This document shows, in pieces, positions 1 to 7,999 of a DNA stretch of 64,000 nucleotides. The notes under the pieces were generated by a model, which saw only the letters and a list, made by a program, of their open reading frames with translations, had not been told where the DNA came from and did no database searches. Position 1 is the stretch's first letter, and each line of letters opens with the position of its first letter. Origin of the DNA: Alkalibacillus salilacus (GTDB lineage: Bacteria; Bacillota; Bacilli; Bacillales; Alkalibacillaceae); contig NZ_JAUSTQ010000011.1 in NCBI RefSeq assembly GCF_030812915.1, positions 17,094 through 81,093 on the forward strand, read 5' to 3'. Made by a program: the position numbers and the translations under genes.

Positions 1-97
1 CGTGAAGAGCGCCACCCTCCTTCAGTAACCCAATGATTCTTAGACGTGTATGATTCCCGACTGTTTTATGAAAGTGAACTAATTTATCTAATTGCAT
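1..97 (-). CDS. ArsR-family HTH regulator, N-terminus only (runs off the window)
   Basis: The 32 visible codons read MQLDKLVHFHKTVGNHTRLR followed by IIGLLKEGGALH. This is the start of an ArsR/SmtB-type winged-helix regulator: the stretch after the first helix (KTVGNHTRLRIIGLL) is the usual family opening. The ATG at 97 follows a G-rich run (GGGGGG) 8 nt upstream that can serve as the ribosome-binding site; a nearer ATG in another frame stops after six codons. A promoter with overlapping palindromes lies just upstream, as expected for an autorepressed regulator. The sensor and metal-binding part is outside the window, so the signal cannot be named. Confidence 0.7.
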   Translation of the reverse strand, partial: MQLDKLVHFHKTVGNHTRLRIIGLLKEGGALH

Positions 98-115
98 CAA
101 TCATCCCCCCTATGA

Positions 116-164
116 TTAGATAATTATCTAATTAGATTGTAGTCTAATTAGATGCGTTTTACAA
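116..164 (-). promoter_or_regulatory. Promoter and palindromic operator of the ArsR-family gene
   Basis: On the minus strand, TTGTAA (159-164) and TACAAT (136-141) are separated by 17 nt. The palindrome TCTAATTAGA occurs twice, at 143-152 in the spacer and at 127-136 touching the -10 element, with starts 16 bp apart. A third, overlapping perfect palindrome TTAGATAATTATCTAA covers 116-131. Repressor bound here would block RNA polymerase, which points to autoregulation. The binding protein is inferred from position only. Confidence 0.7.
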
Positions 165-206
165 GAAGGTATTGATTATTTAATAAATGCGATGCATCTT
201 CTTCAT

Positions 207-243
207 AAAAAATATCCCCTTTGCATTAGGTGCAAAGGGGATA
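207..243 (-). terminator. Intrinsic terminator of the TetR-MFS operon
   Basis: A perfect 12-bp stem, atcccctttgca (214-225) with tgcaaaggggat (231-242), extended by one more pair, has a 5-nt loop and is followed on the minus strand by a T run (207-212). It lies about 40 nt past the MFS stop codon. Confidence 0.9.
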
Positions 244-280
244 AAACGCATTAAGGTAATTAAATTTTAACCAAAAAACT

Positions 281-1744
281 CTACATCGATTGTTCATGAA
301 TTTGACGGACGATCTCTTTTTCTTTCTTAGGTGGGTGAAGGAACAGTGCCAAGATAAAGGCAACTGCCGCAAGTATAGTACTTCCCATAAACGCCCATTC
401 AAACCCAACGACTTGAGCTAACATACCAACCATTTCTGGAGAAGCACTTGCATCTGGTGTAAAGTTTTGAGCACCCATAGAGACAAGTGTCACAAGAATT
501 GCTGTACCAATCGCTGCGGAAATTTGTTGCATGGTATTAGCCATAGCAGACCCATGGGAATACCATTTCGATGGTAGTTGATTCAATGCAGATGTCATAA
601 CAGGCATTAATACAAGTGATAAACCAAACATGCGAATCGCAAAAATAACCGTTAAATACGTAAATGTTGTTTCTAGTGATACTTGTGTAAACATAAATGT
701 TGTTACAATAACAACTCCGAGGCCAATCAAGGCTAACCACTTAGCTCCAAATTTATCAAATAAACGCCCAGTAATTGGTGACATAATTCCCAACACAATC
801 GCACCAGGAAGAATGACCAATCCAGATTCAAGCGGGGTGAACTGCAGGACATTCTGCATGAATAAAGGCAATAATGTTTCAACCCCAATCAACGAAATAA
901 GTACTGTCATCGTGATTACAATCGCCAATGTAAAAATCGGAAACTGGAAGACACGGAATTCGAGCATTGGTGTACCTAGAACAAGCTGTCGCCAAATAAA
1001 TAAGCTAATCACTAACATACCGCCTATAATAGCTGTGATAACAGGAGCATTCGCCCAACCAGATTCACCAGCAATACTAAATCCATAAAGGAATGATCCA
1101 AATCCGACAGAAGACAAGATAATCGATAGAACATCAATCTTAGGCTTCCGAAGTTCAGTCACATTCTTAAGGAAGAGAATAGCAACAGTCATCGTAATCG
1201 CAACAATCGGAAGAACGGTATAGAACAGGGAACGCCAAGTGAAATATTCCAAAAGAAACCCTGATAATGTTGGGCCAATCGCTGGTCCAAATGCTATAAC
1301 GATCCCCATCATTCCCATAGCCGTCCCGCGTCGTTCTACAGGAATTACAGCCAGTAGTACCGTCATTAATAGTGGTAGCATAATACCGGAACCTGAAGCC
1401 TGCACTACTCGAGCTAATAGAAGGACCGGATACACAGGTGCGAGCGCTGCGATCAAAGTCCCTGTACCAAATAAGCCAATCGCCGTTAAAAATAAGGCTC
1501 TTGTTGAAAACCGATCAATTAAGAATGCTGACAAAGGAATCATGATACCATTTGTCATTAAAAAAGCTGTCGTCATCCACTGGACTTGACCTTGTGTTAT
1601 ATTAAATGCCTCCTGAATGGACGGAAGCGCGGTTGCTAATAATGTTTCATTGATAATCCCCATAAAAGCACCTGTTAATAATGCCGCAATCATCAATACT
1701 TTTTGTTTCTGCGGCAAATTCCAGGAGTTTGCTGTGTCGCTCAT
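281..1744 (-). CDS. DHA2-family (14-TM) MFS drug efflux transporter
   Basis: A 487-residue membrane protein of the EmrB/LmrB type (drug:proton antiporter, DHA2), expected to export toxic compounds across the cytoplasmic membrane. Visible marks are the first-helix motif NETLLATALP (32-41), the loop 2-3 motif IPLSAFLIDRFSTR (69-82), the antiporter motif C GPAIGPTLSG (153-162) and about 14 hydrophobic segments. The start at 1744 is chosen because GGAAAGGAG lies just upstream and the ATG overlaps the TetR stop (ATGA); a longer frame from 1771 would begin inside tetR without a good site. The translational coupling to tetR suggests a regulator-pump operon like lmrAB. The substrate is unknown. Confidence 0.9.
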   Translation of the reverse strand: MSDTANSWNLPQKQKVLMIAALLTGAFMGIINETLLATALPSIQEAFNITQGQVQWMTTAFLMTNGIMIPLSAFLIDRFSTRALFLTAIGLFGTGTLIAALAPVYPVLLLARVVQASGSGIMLPLLMTVLLAVIPVERRGTAMGMMGIVIAFGPAIGPTLSGFLLEYFTWRSLFYTVLPIVAITMTVAILFLKNVTELRKPKIDVLSIILSSVGFGSFLYGFSIAGESGWANAPVITAIIGGMLVISLFIWRQLVLGTPMLEFRVFQFPIFTLAIVITMTVLISLIGVETLLPLFMQNVLQFTPLESGLVILPGAIVLGIMSPITGRLFDKFGAKWLALIGLGVVIVTTFMFTQVSLETTFTYLTVIFAIRMFGLSLVLMPVMTSALNQLPSKWYSHGSAMANTMQQISAAIGTAILVTLVSMGAQNFTPDASASPEMVGMLAQVVGFEWAFMGSTILAAVAFILALFLHPPKKEKEIVRQIHEQSM

Positions 1745-2613
1745 GTTAAATCTCCTTTCCTTATTTCCCATGTTGTTAATATAGATGTTATTTGTTTTTT
1801 TAGATAAGGACGTTGGGAAAGCTGTGTAAGTAAGGCATCTATTAGAAATTCCCGCGGGTTTTGTTGACCGAATTCTTCAATTAATAGGTCAATCGTCTCC
1901 AAATCCTTCTGAACAGTTGGATTAGCTTGAGGATTCGTTTGTAATTCAGAATGTATCGTCCCCAGTTCACGCTTCATATTCCCCAAAATGGACAAATGAC
2001 TGTCTTCTCCGTCATGATCACTCGGCAAAACTGGAAAGATGTGGTCATCATTTGTAACGATTGCTTGCAAGCATTCAGCGATAAATTCTGCCAACGTATC
2101 TAAAGGCAAATTGTTCTTCCAGATTATTTTCATCAAATAACTGTGAATCATCCCGTCCATAACAACAGCTAAGTCGTTTAAATACTTGGTGGATTTTGAT
2201 CCGAAAGCTTCAAGCAATGCATGTTTATGCCATTCTTGAAGTTTATGTTTAATATGATTCAAAGCACTTGGGATAGGACCTTTGTCGTTCGGGTGGAAAT
2301 CCGTCAATACTGCATGGAAAAAGTAATGATAATCAATCGACTTCTCCAATTCAATCGCAATTTTCTTCTTAAGTATAAGTAACGGAGAACCTTCCAGATC
2401 CTTCGTTAGGTGCTCTGCTTCCCAAAACAATTCATCATAATAGCGTTGTAATAATTCCAAAATCATGCTTTCTTTCGAATTAAAATGTTTATAAAAACCG
2501 CCTTTAGAAATACCACAGGCACTTGTTATATCCTCTACAGACGTTTCATGAAAGCTATTTTTTTGAAATAACTGCACAGCTGCATCCAGCATTTCCTCTC
2601 TTCGATTCCCCAT
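1741..2613 (-). CDS. TetR/AcrR-family repressor with a long C-terminal extension
   Basis: A 290-residue regulator. The N-terminal TetR domain has its helix-turn-helix at about 24-43 (TSVEDITSACGISKGGFYKHF). TetR proteins are usually 190-220 residues; here about 90 extra, mostly helical residues follow, so the ligand-binding part is enlarged. The start at 2613 has AAGGAGG 5 nt upstream; the ATG at 2616 is too close to that site (2 nt), and one at 2637 lies before it. Its stop overlaps the start of the MFS gene. It probably represses its own operon through the palindrome at 2636-2652. The inducing drug cannot be predicted. Confidence 0.88.
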   Translation of the reverse strand: MGNRREEMLDAAVQLFQKNSFHETSVEDITSACGISKGGFYKHFNSKESMILELLQRYYDELFWEAEHLTKDLEGSPLLILKKKIAIELEKSIDYHYFFHAVLTDFHPNDKGPIPSALNHIKHKLQEWHKHALLEAFGSKSTKYLNDLAVVMDGMIHSYLMKIIWKNNLPLDTLAEFIAECLQAIVTNDDHIFPVLPSDHDGEDSHLSILGNMKRELGTIHSELQTNPQANPTVQKDLETIDLLIEEFGQQNPREFLIDALLTQLSQRPYLKKQITSILTTWEIRKGDLT

Positions 2614-2635
2614 CATAACCTCCTTTTGACCAACC

Positions 2636-2697
2636 ATTCACTAAATGTGAATTAATAGTCACTCGAACATCATATCATACGAATTTGTGAGATACAA
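2636..2697 (-). promoter_or_regulatory. Promoter and likely TetR operator of the tetR-MFS operon
   Basis: The minus strand carries TTGTAT (2692-2697), 17 nt, then TATGAT (2669-2674) preceded by TGA, giving an extended -10. Downstream of the expected transcription start, ATTCAC (2636-2641) and GTGAAT (2647-2652) form an inverted repeat with a 5-nt centre, a typical TetR-type half-site arrangement. Confidence 0.65.
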
Positions 2698-2700
2698 TTC

Positions 2701-2743
2701 AAAAAAACACCCATTCGTTTGATCACGAATGGGTGTCTGAAAC
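2701..2743 (-). terminator. Terminator of the SDR gene, near-identical to the one after rpsI
   Basis: A 12-bp stem (acacccattcgt with acgaatgggtgt) closes a 6-nt loop and ends in seven T on the minus strand (2701-2707). The whole 43-bp stretch matches 8152-8194 at 40 positions in the same orientation. See findings for what this may mean. Confidence 0.9.
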
Positions 2744-2819
2744 AAAGGCGATCTCGTGGTTAAAGTACCTGTTAATTAAAGTGAACTAATTCATATCTTT
2801 CACTCTATTTACTGATTTC

Positions 2820-3566
2820 TTACTCATCCGGTGTCCCCAGTGTCATTCCGCCGTCTACCACAATTTCTGTCCCCGTACAATACGAGCTTTCATCAGATGC
2901 AAGGAACGCTACAGCCCGAGCAATTTCAATTGGTTGACCGATACGTCCTAAAGGTACTGAATCATAATAAGAAGGAACATGTTCACCTTGTGTAGCCATC
3001 GTTGTTTCAACACCACCTGGATGCACCATATTTACTCGAATGCCTTTTGGTCCTAACTCAATAGCTGCAGCTTTTGACATCGCAACCACTGATGCTTTTG
3101 TCGCTGCGTAAGCAGAGGATTGGCTAATTGGAGCAAAAGCAGAAATAGAGACATTATTTATAATGGATCCTTTTTGCTGCTTTTCCATTTGGGGAATAAC
3201 TGCTTGCATCCCCATGAAAACACCAAGTTGATTGGTATTAATTAGCTTTTGATAATCATCTAGGGTTGTCTCTGTAAAGGGTTTGCGTTTTAGAGCTCCA
3301 GCATTATTCACTAACACATCAAGCTTACCAAATTTATTTATGATCTCATCAACTGCTGAGTTCCAGTCTAATTCTTTTGTTACATCTAACTGAACTGGAA
3401 TGGCGTGACTCTCTCCAATCAGACTAGCCAGTGCTTCAGCCTCACTATAGTTTCGAGCACCAACCGCAACTATAGCCCCCAATGAAGCAAGGTGTTGAGC
3501 AATAGCCTTTCCCTGCCCGCGATTAGCTCCTGTTACAAGAACCACATGGTTATTTAAATACGACAT
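2820..3566 (-). CDS. Short-chain dehydrogenase/reductase (classical SDR)
   Basis: A 248-residue NAD(P)-dependent oxidoreductase of normal SDR length. The cofactor motif TGANRGQG is at 12-19, NNAG at 87-90, and the catalytic residues Ser140, Tyr153 and Lys157 (YAATK) are all present, so the enzyme should be active. The start at 3566 has GTAGGAG upstream with suitable spacing. It stands alone between two terminators or gaps, so no pathway can be read from its neighbours. The substrate is not predictable; the closest general type is 3-oxoacyl-ACP or alcohol dehydrogenase-like SDRs. Confidence 0.9.
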   Translation of the reverse strand: MSYLNNHVVLVTGANRGQGKAIAQHLASLGAIVAVGARNYSEAEALASLIGESHAIPVQLDVTKELDWNSAVDEIINKFGKLDVLVNNAGALKRKPFTETTLDDYQKLINTNQLGVFMGMQAVIPQMEKQQKGSIINNVSISAFAPISQSSAYAATKASVVAMSKAAAIELGPKGIRVNMVHPGGVETTMATQGEHVPSYYDSVPLGRIGQPIEIARAVAFLASDESSYCTGTEIVVDGGMTLGTPDE

Positions 3567-3598
3567 TTACTCACTCCTACTTTAAATCATCATATAGC

Positions 3599-3621
3599 GT
3601 TGATAATAGCTTAACATCAAC
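3599..3621 (-). promoter_or_regulatory. Inverted repeat upstream of the SDR gene, possible operator
   Basis: GTTGAT (3599-3604) and ATCAAC (3616-3621) form a 6-bp inverted repeat with an 11-nt centre, about 35-55 bp upstream of the SDR start, where a promoter is expected. No strong -35/-10 pair can be assigned, so this is only a candidate site. Confidence 0.3.
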
Positions 3622-3652
3622 ATTAAATAAAGCATAATTACCATGTAAGCAT

Positions 3653-3757
3653 TTAGTGGTATATAATGTTGTCAATTGGAACTACGCCTTCTTCAAGCGA
3701 CTCAAATTTATTATAATCAGCAACAAATAGGTCGATGTCATGGATGTGGTCTTTCTC
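3653..3757 (-). pseudogene. Short open stretch, possible remnant of a lost gene's 3' end
   Basis: Between the LprI-type lipoprotein gene and the SDR gene, 34 sense codons run without a start (residues EKDHIHDIDLFVADYNKF, then ESLEEGVVPIDNIIYH) into a stop codon. The composition looks like protein rather than random intergenic DNA, but no start codon, ribosome-binding site or recognisable family is present. It may be the tail of a deleted gene. Confidence 0.22.
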
Positions 3758-3785
3758 TCAGATTACAAACGGTGGTTTTGAATCA

Positions 3786-4400
3786 TTAATTCATATATTT
3801 CTCAACTAACTCATAACACCTTTCCTTCGTTACATTCGCAAGCACACTGACATACTCTAAATGCTCTTGTGTACCTCCTTTATATTCCTCCGATGCTTCT
3901 AGTGCACGTTCATCTCTAACTTCGATCCAATTCCGTTGTTCTTCTCTTAACTGATTCATTTCTTCCGAGCTTAATTGCTCCTCCAAAACACCATAAATCT
4001 CGTTCAACAAATCATCCCACTTTTTCCATCTACTATTATCCTCTTCTTTTAAAGCATATGTGGAAGAGTCTTTTGCTTCCAGACCTTCTGCTTCTTTTTT
4101 AGTCGCCTCTAACTTTATAAGAAATTCTTCTTTTAAACTTTCTTGCGTCATACTATCAGATGTTTCTTCTTTTGAAGATCCACCACTAGATACACCCCCT
4201 GATTCACTAGAACTATTTTCTACTTCATCTTCCTCTTTAGAGGTGGTTGGGCTTTCTTTTGCATCTAAATTAGTATTAACTTCACTGTTGTTTTGTGACT
4301 GAGCGCCTGATACATCACTTGAAGGTTCTGAAGTACCACAAGCTGCTAATACAATCAATAAAGCAATTACGACCACGTCAAGCTTTCTATTGTATGTAAT
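3786..4400 (-). CDS. LprI-domain (DUF1311-like) lipoprotein, apparent ATT start
   Basis: The protein has a lipoprotein signal (hydrophobic VVVIALLIVLAAC, lipobox LAAC), then a low-complexity Ser/Glu/Thr linker of about 75 residues, then an LprI-like C-terminal domain (WKKWDDLLNEIYGVLEEQL, LREEQRNWIEVRDERA). LprI-type domains are extracytoplasmic, and some inhibit lysozyme. No ATG, GTG or TTG fits: the first GTG (4376) has no ribosome-binding site and would give a signal peptide without positive charge. An in-frame ATT at 4400 sits 6 nt from AGGAGG (4407-4412) and adds the n-region TYNRKLD. The start is therefore uncertain: either an ATT start or a start-codon mutation. Confidence 0.7.
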   Translation of the reverse strand: MTYNRKLDVVVIALLIVLAACGTSEPSSDVSGAQSQNNSEVNTNLDAKESPTTSKEEDEVENSSSESGGVSSGGSSKEETSDSMTQESLKEEFLIKLEATKKEAEGLEAKDSSTYALKEEDNSRWKKWDDLLNEIYGVLEEQLSSEEMNQLREEQRNWIEVRDERALEASEEYKGGTQEHLEYVSVLANVTKERCYELVEKYMN

Positions 4401-4435
4401 AAATAACCCTCCTAAGAAATGACTTTATCACTTAA

Positions 4436-4464
4436 GCTATAAAATCAACCTGTCTTCAAACCAA
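4436..4464 (-). promoter_or_regulatory. Possible promoter of the LprI-type lipoprotein gene
   Basis: TTGGTT (4459-4464), 17 nt, TATAGC (4436-4441) on the minus strand, about 20-35 nt upstream of the AGGAGG site. The match is weak. In the rest of the 4401-4751 spacer I see only the terminator at its upstream end and no coding signal. Confidence 0.35.
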
Positions 4465-4661
4465 GTCTATATACAAATCGATGCTATTTGACCCATCAAT
4501 CAATAGCGGAAGACACCAATACGTATACTACATAATCTTAGCACAAGGATTCCCAGGCGTATAGAACTACACTTAACTTACACCTGGATCTGTAAATACA
4601 GATGAATAGATTGTCGTACTAAAGATTAATTTTATTATAATAGTGGACGGCGCTTAACATA

Positions 4662-4705
4662 CAAAACCCCAGTTAAAGACATTTTAATTAGTCACTAACT
4701 GGGGT
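4662..4705 (-). terminator. Terminator of the small anchored-protein gene
   Basis: A 10-bp stem, accccagtta (4666-4675) with taactggggt (4696-4705), has a 20-nt loop and a short T run (TTTTG) on the minus strand. The large loop and short tail make it a moderate terminator. Confidence 0.7.
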
Positions 4706-4751
4706 ATAGTTCATTGAACTAAGTGAGAGTTTTTCCTAAAAAACAGTTTCT

Positions 4752-5138
4752 TTAATTAAGTTCTGATATTTTACCAGTACTTTTACCAACAGAATACAAC
4801 CCTAGATTTTCTTTGTTTTGGGATTCATCTTCTCCAACTACGATAAATACTTGCATAATATATTGACCCTCTTCTTGTTCCTTTTCTTCTAAGTGGACCT
4901 CAAAACCTTTAGATGTTTGATTTTGTTCATACAAATAGCTAATCAAATTCTCTACAGCCAACTCTTCAATCACATTTCCTTTGAATTTATTCTCCTCATT
5001 CGTAATACTCTCAACATCATCATGCATTTTAATATAGATTGTTTCATCATTATTAATGTTGGATACTACTAAGAAATAAATACTTGCCATTAAAATTATG
5101 GTGATAGCTACATAAACTACATACCTTTTTTCAAGAAT
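4752..5138 (-). CDS. Small membrane-anchored protein of unknown function, apparent ATT start
   Basis: From the first ATG (5090) the frame gives 112 residues. Extending it upstream adds LEKRYVVYVAITIIL before that Met, which turns the N-terminus into a proper positively charged region plus one transmembrane segment. The only well-placed start for this longer form is an ATT at 5138, 6 nt from TGGAGG (5145-5150); the ATG at 5090 has no ribosome-binding site. The remaining roughly 100 residues are hydrophilic and acid-rich, ending in a short beta-like segment (GQYIMQVFIVVGED). I do not recognise a family. It is likely an extracytoplasmic domain held by one N-terminal helix. Confidence 0.6.
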   Translation of the reverse strand: MLEKRYVVYVAITIILMASIYFLVVSNINNDETIYIKMHDDVESITNEENKFKGNVIEELAVENLISYLYEQNQTSKGFEVHLEEKEQEEGQYIMQVFIVVGEDESQNKENLGLYSVGKSTGKISELN

Positions 5139-5275
5139 TATTAACCTCCACTTTTAATTTAGAATTATTAAATTAAATTTGCATCTACAAAGGATTAAAA
5201 AACCTCATATCAAAAAATAAAACAAAGCCTCATTAATAAAATTTCAAACTTTAATAGATATGTACTTTTTTTTCA

Positions 5276-5467
5276 TTATAGAAAACACCTTATATTTAAA
5301 CAATAATAAATGGAAAAGTCGTTTAAGTTCGGTGTTCCCTCTAATAATTCTTCAATAGTTACGGCACCAGGTTTATATCCAGTGGTAGTGGTATTTGAAG
5401 ATCCAGCTCCCGCAATCGTTCCACCAGTTGCAATTATTTTAATGGTTGGCTTACTTTTCATTGTCAT
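5276..5467 (-). pseudogene. Truncated L-asparaginase (N-terminal stub)
   Basis: The first 51 residues match the start of a type II L-asparaginase: TGGTIAG (14-20) with the nucleophile Thr17, then NTTTTGYKPGAV with the conserved Tyr31, then IEELLEGTPNLNDF. After that the similarity stops, and 12 unrelated codons lead to a stop. Family members are about 320-350 residues, so more than 80 percent is missing and the stub cannot fold into an active enzyme. The start at 5467 has AAGGGTG 8 nt upstream. The break lies near 5310. It is in line with the PLP-enzyme gene upstream and was probably the last gene of that operon. Confidence 0.88.
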
Positions 5468-5545
5468 CCACTCTACACCCTTCATTCATCTAGCTGCTCA
5501 TTTATTCTAGATCCATGCAAAAACATGGACCTAGGATAAGAGCGG

Positions 5546-6649
5546 TCAATTTGACTTAATTCCTGCACCACAAAGAGGTACGATTATTTTTTCTTCTGGT
5601 TCTTTCTTATATTTTAAATAGCCAGCATAGTTTGCGGCTGTTGTCACTTCAACATAAAAACCTTTATCACTAAGTTTCTCACGGGCACTCAGAATTTCAT
5701 CTTCTTCAATCGTTATAAAATCACCATTAGTTTCGCGTACAGCTTCTAAAATTTGCGAGGAACGCGCCGGTGTTGCTATAGCTATCCCTTCTGCTAAAGT
5801 GCCTTTATTCATAACAGGCTGGGCTGATAAATCCCCATTGTTAAAAGCCTCTACTAGTGGGGAACAGTTAACTGCTTGTATGGCAATAATTTTCGGCATT
5901 TTTTCGATTAAGCCATTGGCAAGTAACTCTTTAAATCCATAGAATGCACCTAGTAAAAGCGTACCGTTACCAACAGGAATAATTAAGGTATCGGGTGTAC
6001 CATTCAATTCCTCGAAAATTTCGTAAGCATACGTTTTAGTTCCTTCATAAAAGTAAGGATTATATACATGACTTGCGTAAAAGGCTTTTTCTTCTTTTAC
6101 CGCTTGTTGGGCAGCTGCTGCAATATCTTCCCGAGTCCCCTTAATTGGTTTAATCGTGGCACCATGAGATTTCACTTGTGCAATTTTCTTGGAGGACGTT
6201 TCATCTCTTAGATAAATGTCGCAAGCAATATTACAACGTGCAGCGTAGGCAGCAATGGCAGTTCCAGCATTCCCGCTACTATCCGCAATAACTTTTTTGA
6301 CCCCCAGTTCTTTTGCCTTCGTCATTAAAACTGCAGCTCCTCTGTCTTTAAAGGATAAAGTAGGCATCATATAATCAACTTTTACATAAGTATTTGGTTC
6401 AAGAGAATCTAGAACAATTAAAGGGGTTTGACCTTCTCCCATTGTTATAGACTTCCAAGTATTTGAATCCTTTTGGAATGGCATGGTTTCTAAATAACGC
6501 CATAATGAGTTCGGATAACGATTCCATGATTCCACATTTATTGTAGGAGTATCTTTTTCCAAATTTAATAAACCGCCACACGTACATTTCCATATAACGG
6601 GCGTAATAGCATGCTTTTTCCCACAGTCATTACAAATATATTGTTCCAT
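5546..6649 (-). CDS. Threonine synthase-like PLP enzyme (fold type II)
   Basis: A 367-residue pyridoxal-phosphate enzyme of the threonine synthase/serine dehydratase superfamily. An N-terminal zinc ribbon is seen (Cys6, Cys9, Cys22, Cys24), then the PLP-binding Lys101 in SFKDRGA, the substrate loop SSGNAG (124-129) and the phosphate-binding loop PVGNGT (225-230). It lies downstream of ridA, with the YheO-type regulator first in the operon; RidA deaminates the 2-aminoacrylate or enamine released by such enzymes. This suggests a beta-elimination or ammonia-lyase role on a hydroxy- or diamino-acid rather than housekeeping threonine synthesis, but that is inference. All catalytic parts are intact. 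Confidence 0.85.
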   Translation of the reverse strand: MEQYICNDCGKKHAITPVIWKCTCGGLLNLEKDTPTINVESWNRYPNSLWRYLETMPFQKDSNTWKSITMGEGQTPLIVLDSLEPNTYVKVDYMMPTLSFKDRGAAVLMTKAKELGVKKVIADSSGNAGTAIAAYAARCNIACDIYLRDETSSKKIAQVKSHGATIKPIKGTREDIAAAAQQAVKEEKAFYASHVYNPYFYEGTKTYAYEIFEELNGTPDTLIIPVGNGTLLLGAFYGFKELLANGLIEKMPKIIAIQAVNCSPLVEAFNNGDLSAQPVMNKGTLAEGIAIATPARSSQILEAVRETNGDFITIEEDEILSAREKLSDKGFYVEVTTAANYAGYLKYKKEPEEKIIVPLCGAGIKSN

Positions 6650-6714
6650 CCTTTATCCATCCTTTAGATTTTTTATATATATTAGAATTTTTTATATGCC
6701 AGATTCAAAAAAAT

Positions 6715-7089
6715 TTATATATACGCGATGGCATCAACTTCTATTTTAAATCCAAAATGTAATTTATTTGTGGGTACCACCGTACGAGCCGGTTTATATT
6801 CTCCGAAAAATTCTTTATAAACAGTATCTACCCTATCCCATAGTTCCACATCAGGAATGTATAATGTCATACGTAATATTTGTTCTTTTTTACTTCCAGC
6901 TGCTTCTACAATCTTTTCTATATTATTAAGTGCCTGGATTGTTTCCTCTTCAACGGAACCATATTTCCTTTCACGAGTTTCTGGATCAATAGAAAATTGT
7001 CCGGAAACATAGACGATATCATCATGAATAGTCGCAAGTGCGTAATGACCATTAGATTTTAAATTTTCTACTTCAAAAATACTTTTCAT
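6715..7089 (-). CDS. RidA-family enamine/imine deaminase
   Basis: A 124-residue protein of normal RidA length. The catalytic arginine (Arg102 in KPARTVVP) and the downstream glutamate (Glu117 in FKIEVDA) are present, as is the opening VYVSGQFSIDPET. RidA proteins hydrolyse reactive 2-aminoacrylate-type intermediates made by PLP enzymes, protecting other PLP enzymes. It starts 10 nt after the regulator stop with AAGGAG upstream, and the PLP enzyme follows 65 nt downstream, an operon arrangement that supports this role. The short spacer to the PLP gene holds two copies of a TTTTTTATAT-like string. Confidence 0.9.
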   Translation of the reverse strand: MKSIFEVENLKSNGHYALATIHDDIVYVSGQFSIDPETRERKYGSVEEETIQALNNIEKIVEAAGSKKEQILRMTLYIPDVELWDRVDTVYKEFFGEYKPARTVVPTNKLHFGFKIEVDAIAYI

Positions 7090-7099
7090 TGTTTTCTCC

Positions 7100-7750
7100 T
7101 TACCTTGATTTATTTTTTATTTCATCTAAATAGCTATAAACAGTGACCTTTGATATGCCTAATGAATCTGCAACCTTATCGATAGATCCCTTCATTGAAA
7201 AAATCCCTTTTTTATCCATGAAACGAATCAATTCTACCTTTTCATGGCGTTTCATAGCTGGATGAGCACTGTTTTGTATGATTTGATTAATTAAACTATC
7301 AACGATCTCCTCTACATTTTTAATCTCAGGACTTGGCTTCTCTTCTTTCTCTTCTACTGGAACTGCTGTTGGAAGAAATGTGTTCATAAACTGTTGCATT
7401 TGAAGTAATGCTTCCACATCGAAATTAATACAGAAAGCACCGATCACTTTCTCTTTGAAATCGCGAATTAACGTTGTTGAAGAGCGGATCGTGCGTTTAT
7501 CTTCTGTAACAAATGTATAACCGGCCAGATGATCTTCTTTAAAGTCTTTCGATTGTAATACCGTTGTCACGAGATGATCAAAGGATTGACCGACTTCTCT
7601 ACTCGTTACATGACTATTTATTGTGAATATGACAGATGCTTGGGGGTTTGTTAAATCGTGAATAACAATTTCACAATGATGTCCAAACATTTTAGCCGTT
7701 GATTTTGCTAAGGGAATGTAACTCTCCAATATTTGCTTTCTCTCTTCCAT
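7100..7750 (-). CDS. YheO/DauR-type transcriptional regulator
   Basis: A 216-residue two-domain regulator. The N-terminal YheO-type PAS-like domain opens with LESYIPLAKSTAKMFGHHCE and IVIHDLTNPQASVIF. The C-terminal HTH ends the protein (KVADSLGISKVTVYSYLDEI). The start at 7750 (MEERKQIL) is chosen because family members begin there; the open frame runs 41 codons further up without a better site, and the ribosome-binding site at 7750 is only moderate (GAGAGGTAG). Relatives such as DauR control D-amino-acid catabolism genes. It is the first gene of the ridA-PLP enzyme operon and lies divergent to the racemase-type stub, so it probably controls both directions. Confidence 0.85.
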   Translation of the reverse strand: MEERKQILESYIPLAKSTAKMFGHHCEIVIHDLTNPQASVIFTINSHVTSREVGQSFDHLVTTVLQSKDFKEDHLAGYTFVTEDKRTIRSSTTLIRDFKEKVIGAFCINFDVEALLQMQQFMNTFLPTAVPVEEKEEKPSPEIKNVEEIVDSLINQIIQNSAHPAMKRHEKVELIRFMDKKGIFSMKGSIDKVADSLGISKVTVYSYLDEIKNKSR

Positions 7751-7887
7751 ATCTCTACCTCTCACCCCATGTATAATTTTCGATAAAAAAATATGTCCTA
7801 CTACTTGATAGTATAAGTGCTTCTTCTGCTTAATTACTGGGAATCGCATATAACTTCGAATTGACTTTTTCATTATAACATATAAAA

Positions 7888-7939
7888 AATTATATAAAGC
7901 GCCCTTTATTTTGGTTTATATATTTTTTTTTATATAATT
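7888..7939. promoter_or_regulatory. Divergent regulatory region with an 11-bp inverted repeat
   Basis: The AT-rich spacer between the regulator and the divergent racemase-type stub contains a perfect inverted repeat: AATTATATAAA at 7888-7898 and TTTATATAATT at 7929-7939. It is a good candidate operator for the YheO-type regulator or for DNA looping. Similar TTTATATA strings recur at 6670-6720 between ridA and the PLP gene. Confidence 0.45.
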
Positions 7940-7999
7940 GAGCTTGTAAAGGGTACTGTGTCTAATTCCATTGATATTCTTGTAGGAGGAATCGATTAA

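Noticed and set aside
630..1088. Plus-strand open frame opposite the MFS gene
   Set aside because: Antisense shadow of a clear transporter, without ribosome-binding site or family features; the same applies to other long plus-strand frames opposite ribosomal and polymerase genes.
71..2793. 14-bp match aaagtgaactaatt at 71 and near 2779
   Set aside because: Short AT-rich match; one copy is coding in the ArsR-type gene. Likely chance.
5511..5528. Terminator at tccatg/catgga
   Set aside because: Only 6 bp, A-rich loop, and no T run on either side.
7751..7873. Longer N-terminus for the YheO-type regulator
   Set aside because: The added 41 residues do not match the family, and no good ribosome-binding site precedes them.
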